64,000 bases of DNA from Enterobacter sp. kpr-6 (GTDB lineage Bacteria > Pseudomonadota > Gammaproteobacteria > Enterobacterales > Enterobacteriaceae), in the NCBI RefSeq assembly GCF_900116015.1, contig NZ_FOYH01000001.1, forward strand, positions 372,001 through 436,000, given 5' to 3'. Below, piece by piece: positions 40,177 to 49,834 of the stretch. The translations under genes were made by a program, and so were the position numbers. The first letter of the stretch is position 1. Every line of letters begins with the position of its first letter. The notes below the pieces were generated by a model that was not told the DNA's origin, searched no databases, and saw only the letters and a list, made by a program, of their open reading frames with translations.

Positions 40177-41484
40177 CTAAACCCTCACGCCCCACAGATC
40201 ATACTCGTCGGCGTTCTCCACCTTCACACGTACCACATCACCCGGCTTCACCTTCGTTTCACCGTTCAGGTACACCGCGCCGTCGATTTCCGGGGCGTCG
40301 GCCATGCTGCGGCCAATTGCACCTTCTTCGTCCACTTCGTCGATGATCACCAGAATTTCGCGGCCCACTTTTTCCTGCAGGCGTTCAGCGGAAATCTGCT
40401 GTTGCAATTGCATAAAGCGGTTCCAGCGCTCTTCTTTGATCTCTTCCGGCACCTGATCCGGCAGTTCGTTGGCACCTGCGCCTTCGACCGGGCTGTATTT
40501 GAAGCAGCCGACGCGATCCAGGCGCGCTTCGGTCAGGAAGTCGAGCAGCATCTGGAAGTCTTCTTCGGTTTCGCCCGGGAAGCCAACAATGAAGGTGGAA
40601 CGCAGGGTCAGATCCGGGCAGATTTCGCGCCACTGTTTAATGCGCGCAAGCTGGCGATCAACGGAGCCAGGGCGCTTCATCAGCTTCAGAATACGCGGGC
40701 TGGCGTGCTGCAGAGGGATGTCCAGATACGGCAGGATTTTGCCTTCCGCCATCAGCGGGATCACGTCGTCCACGTGCGGATACGGGTAGACGTAATGCAG
40801 ACGCGTCCAGATGCCCAGTTTTGAAAGCTGTTCGCACAGGCCGACCATGCTGGTTTTCACCGGCTCGCCGTTGTGGAAGCCTGAACGGTGCTTCACGTCC
40901 ACGCCATAAGCGGAGGTGTCCTGCGAAATCACCAGCAGCTCTTTCACGCCGGCATCGGCCAGACGTTTCGCTTCTGCCAGCACGTCACCGATGGGGCGGC
41001 TCACCAGATCGCCGCGCATCGACGGAATGATGCAGAAGGTGCAGCGGTGGTTACAGCCTTCGGAAATTTTCAGGTACGCGTAATGACGCGGGGTCAGCTT
41101 GACGCCCTGTTCCGGCACCAGACTTAAGAACGGGTTATGTTTTGGCTTTGGCACATAGTGGTGAACATGTTCCAGCACCTGCTCATAGCTGTGCGGCCCG
41201 GTGATCTCCAGCACTTTGGGATGCACTTCGCGGATCTGATCTTCTTTTGCGCCCAGGCAGCCGGTAACAATCACTTTGCCGTTTTCTTTCAGGGCTTCCC
41301 CGATGGCTTCCAGCGATTCCTGAACGGCGCTGTCAATAAAGCCGCAGGTATTCACGATCACCATATCGGCGTCGTCGTAGCTCGGAACCACATCGTAACC
41401 TTCGGTGCGTAATTCGGTCAGAATGCGCTCTGAATCCACCAGGTTTTTCGGACACCCTAATGACAAAAATCCAATCTTAGACAT
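40177..41484 (-). CDS. rimO: Ribosomal protein S12 methylthiotransferase RimO
   Basis: The 435-residue radical SAM enzyme methylthiolates Asp88 (E. coli numbering) of ribosomal protein S12. The N-terminal UPF0004 domain carries the auxiliary-cluster Cys (SLGCPKN, NTCGF, TGCLG), the radical SAM motif is CNHRCTFC, and a C-terminal TRAM domain ends the chain. Starts at 41484 (MSKIGFLSL) and 41496 (MYFKMSK) are both possible, and neither has a strong ribosome site. The N terminus is a few residues shorter than in K-12. Confidence 0.94.
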   Translation of the reverse strand: MSKIGFLSLGCPKNLVDSERILTELRTEGYDVVPSYDDADMVIVNTCGFIDSAVQESLEAIGEALKENGKVIVTGCLGAKEDQIREVHPKVLEITGPHSYEQVLEHVHHYVPKPKHNPFLSLVPEQGVKLTPRHYAYLKISEGCNHRCTFCIIPSMRGDLVSRPIGDVLAEAKRLADAGVKELLVISQDTSAYGVDVKHRSGFHNGEPVKTSMVGLCEQLSKLGIWTRLHYVYPYPHVDDVIPLMAEGKILPYLDIPLQHASPRILKLMKRPGSVDRQLARIKQWREICPDLTLRSTFIVGFPGETEEDFQMLLDFLTEARLDRVGCFKYSPVEGAGANELPDQVPEEIKEERWNRFMQLQQQISAERLQEKVGREILVIIDEVDEEGAIGRSMADAPEIDGAVYLNGETKVKPGDVVRVKVENADEYDLWGVRV

Positions 41485-41616
41485 TTTAAAATACATTGCT
41501 CGGAAAAAAGGGGGAGTATACATCCGGCTTTGTCGCACAGCTATACGCGCGCGCTCATTCGGTAAACCCCGTGGAACGTTGTCCCAGTGTAAATAATGTT
41601 AATGATCGGATAATTA

Positions 41617-41642
41617 TTGACCGAGCGCATGAATTTGGTCAA
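41617..41642 (+). promoter_or_regulatory. Inverted repeat in the bssR promoter region
   Basis: TTGACC-N14-GGTCAA lies 52 bases upstream of the bssR start, just ahead of an AT-rich CATACTATATT that could hold a -10 element. The right arm overlaps a possible -35 (TTGGTC). A regulator site is possible but I cannot name the factor. Confidence 0.3.
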
Positions 41643-41693
41643 AAAACGCTCATACTATATTTGCATACTTGCTGACAAGGGGAGGAAAGAGAG

Positions 41694-42074
41694 ATGACCG
41701 TTGACAGACTCGTGCCCGGCCTGACAGAAAAACTTATGGATGCCCGCCTCAATCTCGCGGCTTACGTCCAGCTTCTGAAGGCAAAAGGTTATATGTCAGT
41801 CAGCGAAAGCAATCAATTGCGTGACAATCTTTTTAAACTTTCTACTGAAATACGCAGTCTGGCGGATAACTATCCGTCAATGAAGGATCCGGATGACTTA
41901 GAGATCCTCACCCGTGCGGAGGGCACCCTCTCCTCCGCCGCGGTCTGTTTGATGAGCGGGCATCATGATTGCCCGACGTACATATCTGTCAACGCAGAGA
42001 AACTTGAACGCTGTCTGAATGCCTTAACATGCTGCATCGAAGGCCTGGAGCATACACCGCTCGCAGAAGCCTGA
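41694..42074 (+). CDS. bssR: Biofilm regulator BssR
   Basis: This 126-residue small cytoplasmic protein matches K-12 BssR (YliH, 127 residues), best conserved in LKAKGYMSVSES and AAVCLMSGHHDCPT. In E. coli loss of bssR changes biofilm formation, indole and autoinducer-2 related expression. The molecular mechanism is unknown and no DNA-binding motif is obvious. GGGGAGG lies ten bases before the ATG, a strong ribosome site. A GCAA-loop terminator follows. Confidence 0.92.
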   Translation: MTVDRLVPGLTEKLMDARLNLAAYVQLLKAKGYMSVSESNQLRDNLFKLSTEIRSLADNYPSMKDPDDLEILTRAEGTLSSAAVCLMSGHHDCPTYISVNAEKLERCLNALTCCIEGLEHTPLAEA

Positions 42075-42080
42075 AATCCA

Positions 42081-42103
42081 GGGGGAGGCAACTCCCCCTT
42101 TAA
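42081..42103 (+). terminator. Terminator of bssR
   Basis: AGGGGGAG-GCAA-CTCCCCCT forms an 8-bp stem capped by a GNRA tetraloop, followed by TTT, seven bases after the bssR stop. Confidence 0.8.
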
Positions 42104-42182
42104 GTTAAAACTTTGTAAAAGTAAAAACGCGTGCGGCTGCGCTGGCTACCCTTTATCCCATCACGCTATAAAGGAGTGCATT

Positions 42183-43298
42183 ATGCGCCGCTCGTCTTAT
42201 GCCATTCTTCCCACGCTGTTATTGAGCGCTTCCCTGTTTGCCGCACCCGCTGCGGTAAAGGTTGAGGTGCTCCAAACCAAACTCGATCACCCCTGGTCGC
42301 TGGCGTTTTTGCCGGAGGATAAGGGCATGTTGATTACCCTGCGCGGCGGGCAGTTGCGCCACTGGCAGGCAGGTGAGGGGCTCTCCGATCCCATTGTCGG
42401 GCTGCCGAAGGTCTGGGCCAATGGCCAGGGCGGGTTGCTCGACGTGGTGCTGGCCCCGGATTTCGCCCAGTCGCGCCGGGTGTGGCTGAGTTACGCCGAA
42501 GCGGATAAAGAGGGCAAGGCCGGCACCGCGGTCGGTTACGGGCGCTTGAGCGACGATTTCAAACGGCTGGAAAATTTCCAGACGGTGTTCCGTCAGATGC
42601 CGAAACTCTCCACTGGCAACCACTTTGGTGGCCGGATGGTGTTTGATGGCAAAGGCTATCTGTACATCGCGCTCGGTGAAAATAACCAGCGGCCCACCGC
42701 GCAGGATCTCGATAAATTGCAGGGCAAACTGGTGCGCCTGACCGAAGACGGAAAAGTGCCGCCGGATAACCCCTTTGCCGGTAAAAGTAACGCACGGCCC
42801 GAAATCTGGTCCTACGGCATTCGCAATCCGCAGGGGATGGCAATCAACCCGTGGAGCAACGCCCTGTGGCTTAACGAGCACGGACCGCGCGGCGGGGATG
42901 AAATCAATATTCCTGAACCGGGCAAAAATTACGGCTGGCCGCTGGCCACCCACGGTATCAACTACAGCGGTCTGAAAATCCCGGAAGCGAAGGGCGGGAT
43001 TGTGGAGGGGACCGAACAGCCGATTTTCTACTGGCGAAACTCCCCGGCGGTGAGCGGCATGGCTTTTTACGACGCCAGCGCCTTCCCGCAGTGGAAAAAC
43101 AAACTCTTTATCGGCGCGCTGAAAGATAAAGATGTGATCGTGATGACCGTCAACGGCAACAAGGTCACGGAAGACGGGCGCATTCTCGGCGATCGCAACC
43201 AGCGTATCCGCGACGTGCGCACAGGCCCCGACGGGTATCTCTATGTGCTGACGGATGAATCTGACGGCGAGTTACTGAAAGTCAGCCCCGGCGCGTAA
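42183..43298 (+). CDS. yliI: PQQ-dependent aldose sugar dehydrogenase YliI
   Basis: The 371-residue soluble beta-propeller dehydrogenase of the GDH-B type has the K-12 length. The signal peptide is about 20 residues (LFAAPAA). It uses pyrroloquinoline quinone supplied from outside or made by the host strain, and oxidises aldoses in the periplasm. Propeller motifs such as NHFGGRMVFDGKGYLYIALG and NEHGPRGGDEIN are clear. AAAGGAGTGCATT precedes the ATG. No pqq biosynthesis genes lie in this window. Confidence 0.93.
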   Translation: MRRSSYAILPTLLLSASLFAAPAAVKVEVLQTKLDHPWSLAFLPEDKGMLITLRGGQLRHWQAGEGLSDPIVGLPKVWANGQGGLLDVVLAPDFAQSRRVWLSYAEADKEGKAGTAVGYGRLSDDFKRLENFQTVFRQMPKLSTGNHFGGRMVFDGKGYLYIALGENNQRPTAQDLDKLQGKLVRLTEDGKVPPDNPFAGKSNARPEIWSYGIRNPQGMAINPWSNALWLNEHGPRGGDEINIPEPGKNYGWPLATHGINYSGLKIPEAKGGIVEGTEQPIFYWRNSPAVSGMAFYDASAFPQWKNKLFIGALKDKDVIVMTVNGNKVTEDGRILGDRNQRIRDVRTGPDGYLYVLTDESDGELLKVSPGA

Positions 43299-43322
43299 GC
43301 GTGCACCGGGACTGCCTGGCGA

Positions 43323-44615
43323 TTAGCGCATGATGCGCCTGAGGATGCGGTTGGCTTTCTGTTCCAGATCGCTGGCTGCTTCTTCAACGCTCATTTTGCC
43401 GTAATCGATGTTTTCACGGGCGGCGGTAAACAGGGCGTTAATCTGCATATCCTCCATAAACGGCGTGGCGGCGAAGGCGTTCGGCACGGCAAAGGACTGT
43501 AACAGTCCGGCGATCACCGGATCGCTGTCCTTAAGAATACCTTTTTCCCGCAGCGTGGCGTCCGCGATTTTACTCAGCGGTGCGCCGCGCTCCAGCCCTC
43601 CCGGAAGGATGCCTGCGGGATCGTTGACGAGGAAATTCATCAGCAGCGCTGCTTCTTTCGGGTGTCTGGTGTTGCGTCCAATGGAGTACATCAGCGCCGT
43701 TTTCTGGAACTGCCCGGCGTCTCTGGCGTCCGGGAACATCGGATAAGGCCCGAGTACCAGATCGGACGGGTTTTTCAGGGTGATACTTTGTGAGGGATAG
43801 AGCACGTTCCAGTTATAGCTTCCGGCCCACTCGCCGTTCATCCAGGGTTTCAGTTCATAGTGAGGCGTTATTTTCGCCCCATAGGATGCCACCACTTTGG
43901 TGCTCGGCAGGACGTGGTTGTCGATCAACGTCTTATAAAAACCCAGCGCTTTCACGATGTCTGCGTGATCCCAGGCCAGCCGTTTCTTTTCGATGTCGAT
44001 CATCGGCTTCTGATTCTGCTGATACATCCACGAGAAGATCATCAGCATGCTGTCCTGCTCACCGGCAAAAACCGGGTAGTAACTTTCCCCCAGTTTTTCC
44101 TTAAAGACGTTGCCCGCTTTAATCAACTCATCCCAGTTTTTCGGCAGTTCAAGGCCCGCTTTCTGCCAGGTCGTCTGGTTATAGTAAAACGCCATCACGT
44201 TGGTGGAGAGCGGCAGAGCGTTGAGCTTGCCGTTGACCGTGGTGGTGGCCAGCGATGCGGGGGTGTATTGCGTCAGATCGAGGGTCTCTTTCAGCGTGTT
44301 GAGATCGTAAAAGCCATCGCCTTTTTTTGACATCAGCGTCAGCCAGTTCCAGTTGGTCTGGATCAGATCCGCTTCAGTGCCGCTGTTAACCTGGGTGGTC
44401 AGGCGCGAAAAGTAGCCGTCCCAGCCGGTGTATTCCGCTTTGACTTTGATATCGGGGTATCTGGCTTCAAACGCTTTCAGCGCTTCAAGGGTCGCCTGAT
44501 GGCGGGCTTTGCCACCCCACCAGGAGAAGCGTAGCGTCACCTGGTCGGCGCTGAACGCGGGGGCAACGGCACTGACACAGCAGCAGGCAATGAGGAGAGG
44601 TAAGAGTTTTTTCAT
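43323..44615 (-). CDS. Sugar ABC transporter substrate-binding protein (orphan)
   Basis: The 430-residue family 1 extracellular solute-binding protein has a signal peptide of about 22 residues (AFSADQ). Its fold resembles carbohydrate-binding proteins, with LRFSWWGGKARHQ near the N terminus and SGTEADLIQTNWNW in the first lobe. It probably binds a di- or oligosaccharide. It starts three bases after the glycosidase gene, so the two form an operon. No permease or ATPase gene is nearby, so it must borrow a transporter from elsewhere or act only as a sensor or scavenger. The locus is absent from this position in K-12. Confidence 0.85.
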   Translation of the reverse strand: MKKLLPLLIACCCVSAVAPAFSADQVTLRFSWWGGKARHQATLEALKAFEARYPDIKVKAEYTGWDGYFSRLTTQVNSGTEADLIQTNWNWLTLMSKKGDGFYDLNTLKETLDLTQYTPASLATTTVNGKLNALPLSTNVMAFYYNQTTWQKAGLELPKNWDELIKAGNVFKEKLGESYYPVFAGEQDSMLMIFSWMYQQNQKPMIDIEKKRLAWDHADIVKALGFYKTLIDNHVLPSTKVVASYGAKITPHYELKPWMNGEWAGSYNWNVLYPSQSITLKNPSDLVLGPYPMFPDARDAGQFQKTALMYSIGRNTRHPKEAALLMNFLVNDPAGILPGGLERGAPLSKIADATLREKGILKDSDPVIAGLLQSFAVPNAFAATPFMEDMQINALFTAARENIDYGKMSVEEAASDLEQKANRILRRIMR

Positions 44616-44618
44616 GAT

Positions 44619-45722
44619 TTATACCTCATCGGCTGTGTCAGGCTGACGCGTTTGCTGGTGGTGCGCCGTCAGGTGTTTGACCAGATGCATCTCCTGCTCG
44701 CTCCAGGGTTTGCCCTGCGGAGTCAGCACATCGTGGAACCACAGCGAGTCGGGAGCGGGATGCGTTTTTCGTACGCCCGGCCACGGCAGCCAGGTCTGGG
44801 TTTTCCCCTGTACCAGCCCCCAGTGATAGCTGCCGGTCTGGTAGTTGCAGAACAGCGGAAGCTGCTCGGTGAACAGGCAGCCGGTATGACGGGCGAGCCA
44901 TTCGGTGCAGAGGACCGGGCGGTTGTAACGCGTGAGCGAATGGAGGATCTCCAGTTGCATCGTGGTGGGGGCGTAGGCGTGATAGCTGATGATGTCGGAC
45001 AGCTCCAGCGCGGCAACGTCAATCGGATGCAGGAATGCTTTACTGGCGGCCACATCCGCATGCCACGCGCCAATCGTCAGCGGCTGATCCGGATTCACGC
45101 TGCGCGCCCAGGAAAAGACGGAATAGACCAGATCTAACGCGTAGCCTTCCAGCGCTTCGTCGTACTCGGCGAACTCCACCGGCGAGACGAACATTCCCCG
45201 GTTGCCGGGTTCGTTATACAGATCCCAGATGGCGATGCGCTCGTCGTGAGCAAAATGGCCGATCACATCCCGGACGTAGGCCTCAACGCGCGGCCACTGG
45301 GTCGGGTCCATGACGATTTTCCGCCCCGGACTCGACGCCGCCTGGCTGTTGTGCAGATTCGGTCTGGGCGCTTTTTGCGGCCCGTAGAAGGGATCGTCCC
45401 CGGAGAATTCGCAGTCATCCATCAGGGTGAGCATGACAGAAATGTTGTGGTACGCCGCAATGCTTAGAAAGGTTTCAATACGTTCCAGTAAACCATCACG
45501 ATCGTGTTCCCAGACGATGAACGGTAAATTGGTGCGCAGGCTGTTATAGCCATAGTCCTGCGCCCAGCCGAGTTCCTCATCAATGGTGGCCGCATCAAAA
45601 GTGTCCGCCTGCCACATCTCCGTCCAGTTCACGGCGGTGCGCGGCAGATAGTTAAAGCCGCACGCCCAGCCGTGCTGTTGATACCAGCGGTTCGCCCGCT
45701 CGTTGCTCCAGCGCATAGTCAT
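44619..45722 (-). CDS. GH5-like (clan GH-A) glycoside hydrolase
   Basis: The 367-residue TIM-barrel glycosidase carries the likely acid/base Glu171 in WDLYNEPGN and nucleophile Glu274 in LCTEWLAR, the usual clan A arrangement. An aromatic and acidic N-terminal stretch ([21 protein letters not shown]) could line the substrate cleft. There is no signal peptide, so it acts in the cytoplasm on imported sugar. GGAG sits six bases before the ATG at 45722. Related proteins are often labelled 1,4-beta-xylanase, which is not proven. The substrate is unknown; a short beta-linked oligosaccharide is my guess. Confidence 0.75.
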   Translation of the reverse strand: MTMRWSNERANRWYQQHGWACGFNYLPRTAVNWTEMWQADTFDAATIDEELGWAQDYGYNSLRTNLPFIVWEHDRDGLLERIETFLSIAAYHNISVMLTLMDDCEFSGDDPFYGPQKAPRPNLHNSQAASSPGRKIVMDPTQWPRVEAYVRDVIGHFAHDERIAIWDLYNEPGNRGMFVSPVEFAEYDEALEGYALDLVYSVFSWARSVNPDQPLTIGAWHADVAASKAFLHPIDVAALELSDIISYHAYAPTTMQLEILHSLTRYNRPVLCTEWLARHTGCLFTEQLPLFCNYQTGSYHWGLVQGKTQTWLPWPGVRKTHPAPDSLWFHDVLTPQGKPWSEQEMHLVKHLTAHHQQTRQPDTADEV

Positions 45723-45738
45723 TATTAGCTCCTTGCGT

Positions 45739-45763
45739 TAATAAATTTAGCTAATATTTATTA
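45739..45763. promoter_or_regulatory. Candidate LacI-family operator, GH5/LacI intergenic region
   Basis: TAATAAAT-N9-ATTTATTA is an AT-rich inverted repeat, with a second palindrome TTAGCTAA nested at its centre, 17 bases upstream of the glycosidase start. It is the only strong dyad in this 157-base divergent region and is the likely target of the adjacent regulator. Classical LacI sites have a central CG; this one has GC. Confidence 0.45.
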
Positions 45764-45879
45764 GCTTGAGCAATTCTGAGCAAAATGCCGCCGCGATACT
45801 GTTATTTCTTTCACAAAATCAACATGTCCGGGGGCAGAGGGCGGTGTGGTATAGTCAGGCGTTGGCGGGAGGATGAAAA

Positions 45880-46890
45880 ATGCAAAAAAAGAATAAAATC
45901 ACCATGGGCGACATTGCGAGAGAGGCGGGGGTTTCGCAGGCCACCGTGTCGCTGGTGCTGAATAACAGCCGGACAATCCGGCTGAGCGACGCGACGCGGG
46001 AACGCGTTTTTGCCGCCGCGAAATCACTCGGTTACCAGAAAATGTCGGTAGCGCACCGCCCGGAAGGGCAGGAAGAAGTGGCCATGCTGATCAGCGGTAT
46101 GCCCGGCTACGATCCGTTTGGCGATGCGCTGAGCGAGGCCAGCGCCACCGCCTGGCAACAGGATACGCTGCTGTCGGTCTACGATTACGGTGACGACATT
46201 GAACTGGCGCGCCACATCCTGCGACAACTGGATAAACGCCGCTGCGCCGGGGTGATTTTTGCCAGTCCCGTCACCCGGCCCTTTGATTTTTCGCCTTTTG
46301 CCGCACTGATGAATTTACCGGTTGTGCTGCTCAATCAGTACGATCTTGCCCGCCCGCTGCTGCCGACGTTTCTGCCGGACGACCGGGCGAACGCCTCACA
46401 GGTCACCCAGCATCTGCTCGATCAGGGCGTCACGCGCATCGCGCACATTTCCGGCGACGAATGGATGGATGCCAGCAATCAGCGTCTTGAAGGCTATTGT
46501 CAGACGCTGCGCCATGCGGGAATCGCGCCGGATACGGCGCTGATCCATAAAACCGACTGGTCACTGAATGCCACCTTTGCCGCCACGCTTGAACTGATGA
46601 AATTACCGGAGCCGCCGGAGGCGATTTTCTGCGCCAGCGACTGGATGACGCTCGGCTGTTATCAGGCGTTAAGTCAGTTAGGGAAGAAAATTCCGCACGA
46701 TGTGCTGGTGTCCGGGTATGACGATCAGCGGATTTCGCACCAGCTCACGCCGGTTCTGACCAGTGTGCAACTGGCTTATAACGAGCTGGGAAGGATGGCG
46801 GTGGAGTATTTGTGCGCCGGGGAAGATGCCGCAACGCACATTAAACTGGTCGGGAAATTACAGCCGCGCGCCAGTACGCAGCGCCAGTAG
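45880..46890 (+). CDS. LacI-family transcriptional regulator
   Basis: The 336-residue regulator has a LacI helix-turn-helix at the N terminus (MGDIAREAGVSQATVSLVLNN, about residues 9-29), a hinge near residues 45-55, and a periplasmic-binding-protein-like effector domain (SGMPGYD, LVSGYDDQRISHQLTP). It is transcribed away from the glycosidase/binding-protein pair and probably represses it until a sugar binds. GGGAGGATGAAAA precedes the ATG. The effector is unknown; the absence of phosphotransferase genes suggests a free or oligomeric sugar. Confidence 0.87.
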   Translation: MQKKNKITMGDIAREAGVSQATVSLVLNNSRTIRLSDATRERVFAAAKSLGYQKMSVAHRPEGQEEVAMLISGMPGYDPFGDALSEASATAWQQDTLLSVYDYGDDIELARHILRQLDKRRCAGVIFASPVTRPFDFSPFAALMNLPVVLLNQYDLARPLLPTFLPDDRANASQVTQHLLDQGVTRIAHISGDEWMDASNQRLEGYCQTLRHAGIAPDTALIHKTDWSLNATFAATLELMKLPEPPEAIFCASDWMTLGCYQALSQLGKKIPHDVLVSGYDDQRISHQLTPVLTSVQLAYNELGRMAVEYLCAGEDAATHIKLVGKLQPRASTQRQ

Positions 46891-46893
46891 TGC

Positions 46894-46924
46894 CATGCCG
46901 GGCAAGCCACAGCCGCCCGGCATG
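46894..46924. terminator. Hairpin between lacI-type gene and gstB
   Basis: CATGCCGGGC pairs with GCCCGGCATG (10-bp perfect stem, 11-base loop AAGCCACAGCC) between two convergent genes. It resembles the potF/potG hairpin at 62,865 (both GCCGGGCAAGC...GCCCGGC), so it is probably a REP-like element acting as a two-way 3' end. Confidence 0.6.
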
Positions 46925-46929
46925 ATGAC

Positions 46930-47556
46930 TCAGGTTACCGGGATCATCACCACGTTTTTCACCGTCGGGCGGGCGGTAAGCTGTGCATACCAGCGCGTCA
47001 GATTAGGCCGTTCGGTCCACGCCGAATGAATGGTAAACAGGCTGTAGATGAACGGTGCCAGAGCAATATCCCCCAGACCAAATTCGTCGCCGGAGAACCA
47101 CGGCGCGCTGCCAAGTGACTCATCCAGCAGGCCCAACAGCTTATCGCAATTGACAATGGCGGCATCAACGGCGGCCTGATTGCGCTGCTCCGGCGGCGTG
47201 CGGATAAGATTTTTCAGGATCACGCTATGCTCAGGTGCGAGCGTGGTACTGGCCCAGTCCATCCATTTTTCTGCCTGCGCACGCGCCGCTGGCTCGTCAA
47301 TCCACAGCCGCCCCTGACCGTATTGCGCGGCGAGAAAACGGACAATCGTATTCGATTCCCACAGTACGCTGTTGGTTTCATCATCGCGCAGCAGCGGCAC
47401 CAGGCCGTTGGGATTCATCGCCAGATACTCAGGATCGTGATTAAGGCCGAACTGTAAGCCCGCCAGGATTTGCGTGTAGGGAAGTTCAAGCTCTTCGAGG
47501 ATCAGGCGCACTTTTTTGACGTTGGTGGAATTATTTCTGCCCCATAGGGTAATCAT
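46930..47556 (-). CDS. gstB: Glutathione S-transferase GstB (YliJ)
   Basis: The 208-residue cytosolic glutathione transferase has the K-12 YliJ length. The N-terminal thioredoxin-like domain contains [19 protein letters not shown] and the glutathione-binding [10 protein letters not shown]. The helical C-terminal domain carries the substrate site. K-12 GstB acts on bromoacetate and related haloacids. CAAGGAAATACT precedes the ATG. In K-12 it follows yliI directly; here the GH5/LacI locus lies between. Confidence 0.92.
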   Translation of the reverse strand: MITLWGRNNSTNVKKVRLILEELELPYTQILAGLQFGLNHDPEYLAMNPNGLVPLLRDDETNSVLWESNTIVRFLAAQYGQGRLWIDEPAARAQAEKWMDWASTTLAPEHSVILKNLIRTPPEQRNQAAVDAAIVNCDKLLGLLDESLGSAPWFSGDEFGLGDIALAPFIYSLFTIHSAWTERPNLTRWYAQLTARPTVKNVVMIPVT

Positions 47557-47801
47557 AGTATTTCCTTGTTAACAGGCCGTGCGAACAGGTGAGAACAGTG
47601 AGGATGGAATTAACTTAACATTCACGCAATGAATTACAAAAAAATCCTTCTGCTCACGGCGGGGTATGCCGTTTTTGGGTAAACTTTAAAAAACTTTACC
47701 TGCTGTTGGTTTTTTTCATTGCCTGAGTGCGTTATTACTCACCGCTTGTTGCGAAACGGCGATGTCTCGCGATTTGTTGAATGGATACACGGGTGGTCAT
47801 T

Positions 47802-49001
47802 ATGAACTCTTTCTCTTTATCTCTCCGCGGCCTCGCTGGTTCCGCGCTGTTATTTCTTTTTTCTCCTGCGCTGTACGCGGTCGAACAGGCTCCGGCTGCG
47901 CCTGCCATCGACGCCAGGGCGTGGATCCTGATGGATTATGCCAGCGGCAAAGTGCTGGCTGAAGGTAACGCCGACGAGAAGCTGGATCCTGCCAGCCTCA
48001 CCAAACTGATGACCAGCTACGTGGTCGGACAGGCGCTGAAAGCCGGAAAAATTCACCTCAATGATAGCGTCACGGTCGGCAAAGACGCCTGGGCCACCGG
48101 TAATCCGGTCCTGCGCGGCTCTTCTTTAATGTTCCTGAAACCCGGCGATCAGGTGCCGGTTTCGGAACTCAATAAAGGGGTGATTATCCAGTCGGGCAAC
48201 GATGCCAGTATTGCCATCGCGGATTACGTCGCCGGGAGCCAGGATTCTTTCGTCGGCCTGATGAATAACTACGCGAAGCTGCTTGGGCTGACCAACACCA
48301 CCTTTAAAACGGTGCACGGCCTTGATGCGCCGGGGCAGTTCAGCACCGCGCGCGATATGGCGCTGCTCGGCAAAGCGCTAATCCGCGATGTGCCGGAAGA
48401 GTACGCGATTCATAAAGAGAAAGAGTTTACCTTTAATAAAATCCGCCAGCCGAACCGCAACCGCCTGCTGTGGAGCACTAATCTTAACGTCGATGGGATG
48501 AAGACCGGCACGACCGAAGGGGCGGGCTATAACCTCGTGGCTTCGGCTACCCAGGGCGATATGCGCCTGATCTCAGTGGTGCTCGGCAGTAAAACCGACC
48601 GCATCCGTTTTAATGAATCGGAAAAACTGCTGACCTGGGGCTTCCGCTTCTATGAAACCGTCACCCCCATCAAGCCTGATGCCACTTTCGTCAGCACCCG
48701 CGTCTGGTACGGTGACAGCGATGAAGTCAAACTCGGTGCGGGCGAAGCCGGTTCCGTGACCATTCCGAAAGGACAGCTAAAGAATCTGAAAGCGACCTGG
48801 AAACTGAACGAACCGCAGCTCACCGCACCGCTGAAAAAGGGCCAGGTAGTGGGCAGCATCGATTTTCAGCTTAACGGCACCTCCATCGAACAGCGTCCGC
48901 TGATTGTGATGGAGGCGGTGGAAGAGGGGGGATTCTTCAGCCGGATGTGGGACGCCGTGCTGATGAAATTCAACCAGTGGTTTGGTAGCTGGTTTTCTTA
49001 A
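47802..49001 (+). CDS. dacC: D-Ala-D-Ala carboxypeptidase PBP6 (DacC)
   Basis: The 399-residue penicillin-binding protein trims the terminal D-Ala from murein pentapeptides. A signal peptide of about 26 residues comes first. The active-site motifs are SLTK, SGN (IIQSGNDAS) and KTG (GMKTGTTEG), followed by a beta-rich PBP5_C domain and a C-terminal amphipathic membrane anchor ([11 protein letters not shown]). The start at 47802 (MNSFSLSL) is preferred to 47781. The stop lies six bases from convergent deoR. Confidence 0.95.
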   Translation: MNSFSLSLRGLAGSALLFLFSPALYAVEQAPAAPAIDARAWILMDYASGKVLAEGNADEKLDPASLTKLMTSYVVGQALKAGKIHLNDSVTVGKDAWATGNPVLRGSSLMFLKPGDQVPVSELNKGVIIQSGNDASIAIADYVAGSQDSFVGLMNNYAKLLGLTNTTFKTVHGLDAPGQFSTARDMALLGKALIRDVPEEYAIHKEKEFTFNKIRQPNRNRLLWSTNLNVDGMKTGTTEGAGYNLVASATQGDMRLISVVLGSKTDRIRFNESEKLLTWGFRFYETVTPIKPDATFVSTRVWYGDSDEVKLGAGEAGSVTIPKGQLKNLKATWKLNEPQLTAPLKKGQVVGSIDFQLNGTSIEQRPLIVMEAVEEGGFFSRMWDAVLMKFNQWFGSWFS

Positions 49002-49007
49002 ACGCGC

Positions 49008-49766
49008 TTAATACAGCAGCGTGATCTGCTTTGCCCTCGCCAGCGCGACCAGTTTGTCATCGGGACGACAATCGCTGGCGATGGCATCAAATGCCGTCAG
49101 GCTGCCCATGCACGCCGGGCGCACTTTGCCAAATTTGCTGTGATCCACCACCAGCACATGATACTGGGCGTGCTTCATCGCCCAGTGCTTCACCGGTAAT
49201 TCTTCCAGATTAAAACAGGTTGCCCCCAGTTCGCAGTGCACGCCTGCCGCCGAATAAAAGGCCAGGTCCGGGCACAGGTTATTCAGCGTCTCATTAAAAT
49301 TCAGCGGCTTGAAAATGGCGTTGCTGGCGTGGAATTCACCCCCGCAGAGAATAGCCCGGCAGAGCGGTTTCTCCTGGAGGGCGAGAAAGGTGTTCAGCGA
49401 ATAGCAGATGGCGGTAAACGGCAGGTCGGCAGGGATGGCTTCAATAATCCACGGGGTCGTGGTCCCGCAGTCAAAGAACACCATCTGATGCGCTTCGACC
49501 AGGCGGGCCGCATGTTGCGCGGCAATGCGTTTTTCATCCACCAGGCGCGTTTTTTGATCGCTGAGCAGATAATGGCTGGCGGTACGGGGTTCCAGAACCA
49601 GATAGCCGCCGAGCAGCACCACGGGCGTATTACTGGCATTAAGATCGCGACGAATGGTCATCTCTGACACGCCCAGTAGCGTAGCCGCTTCCTTGAGATG
49701 CAGCTTATCGCTCCGCTTCAGCGCCTGAAGCAAAAGGCCAATGCGCTCGTCACGTCTTGTTTCCAT
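49008..49766 (-). CDS. deoR: Deoxyribonucleoside repressor DeoR
   Basis: The 252-residue repressor of deoxyribonucleoside catabolism (deoCABD, nupG and others) responds to deoxyribose-5-phosphate. The N-terminal DeoR helix-turn-helix shows LKEAATLLGVSEMTIRRDL, and the sugar-phosphate sensor domain contains FDCGTTTPWI and YSAAGVH. The start at 49766 (METRRDERIG) gives the K-12 length exactly; the frame extends upstream only through a terminator hairpin. It has convergent dacC at its 3' end. Confidence 0.96.
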   Translation of the reverse strand: METRRDERIGLLLQALKRSDKLHLKEAATLLGVSEMTIRRDLNASNTPVVLLGGYLVLEPRTASHYLLSDQKTRLVDEKRIAAQHAARLVEAHQMVFFDCGTTTPWIIEAIPADLPFTAICYSLNTFLALQEKPLCRAILCGGEFHASNAIFKPLNFNETLNNLCPDLAFYSAAGVHCELGATCFNLEELPVKHWAMKHAQYHVLVVDHSKFGKVRPACMGSLTAFDAIASDCRPDDKLVALARAKQITLLY

Positions 49767-49786
49767 AAATCCCCTGGCAGCATGGT

Positions 49787-49807
49787 AAAACCCCGCACCG
49801 TGCGGGG
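49787..49807 (-). terminator. Terminator of ybjG
   Basis: On the minus strand CCCCGCA-CGG-TGCGGGG is followed by TTTT, 28 bases past the ybjG stop and just ahead of deoR, which is on the same strand. Confidence 0.85.
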
Positions 49808-49834
49808 CGTTCAATCTTACCTGTGCAGGCAGGG

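Noticed and set aside
6580-40180. Reading the CCCTCACCC repeats as a CRISPR array
   Set aside because: The units are scattered at different loci, inverted and unequally spaced, with no regular spacers and no cas genes.
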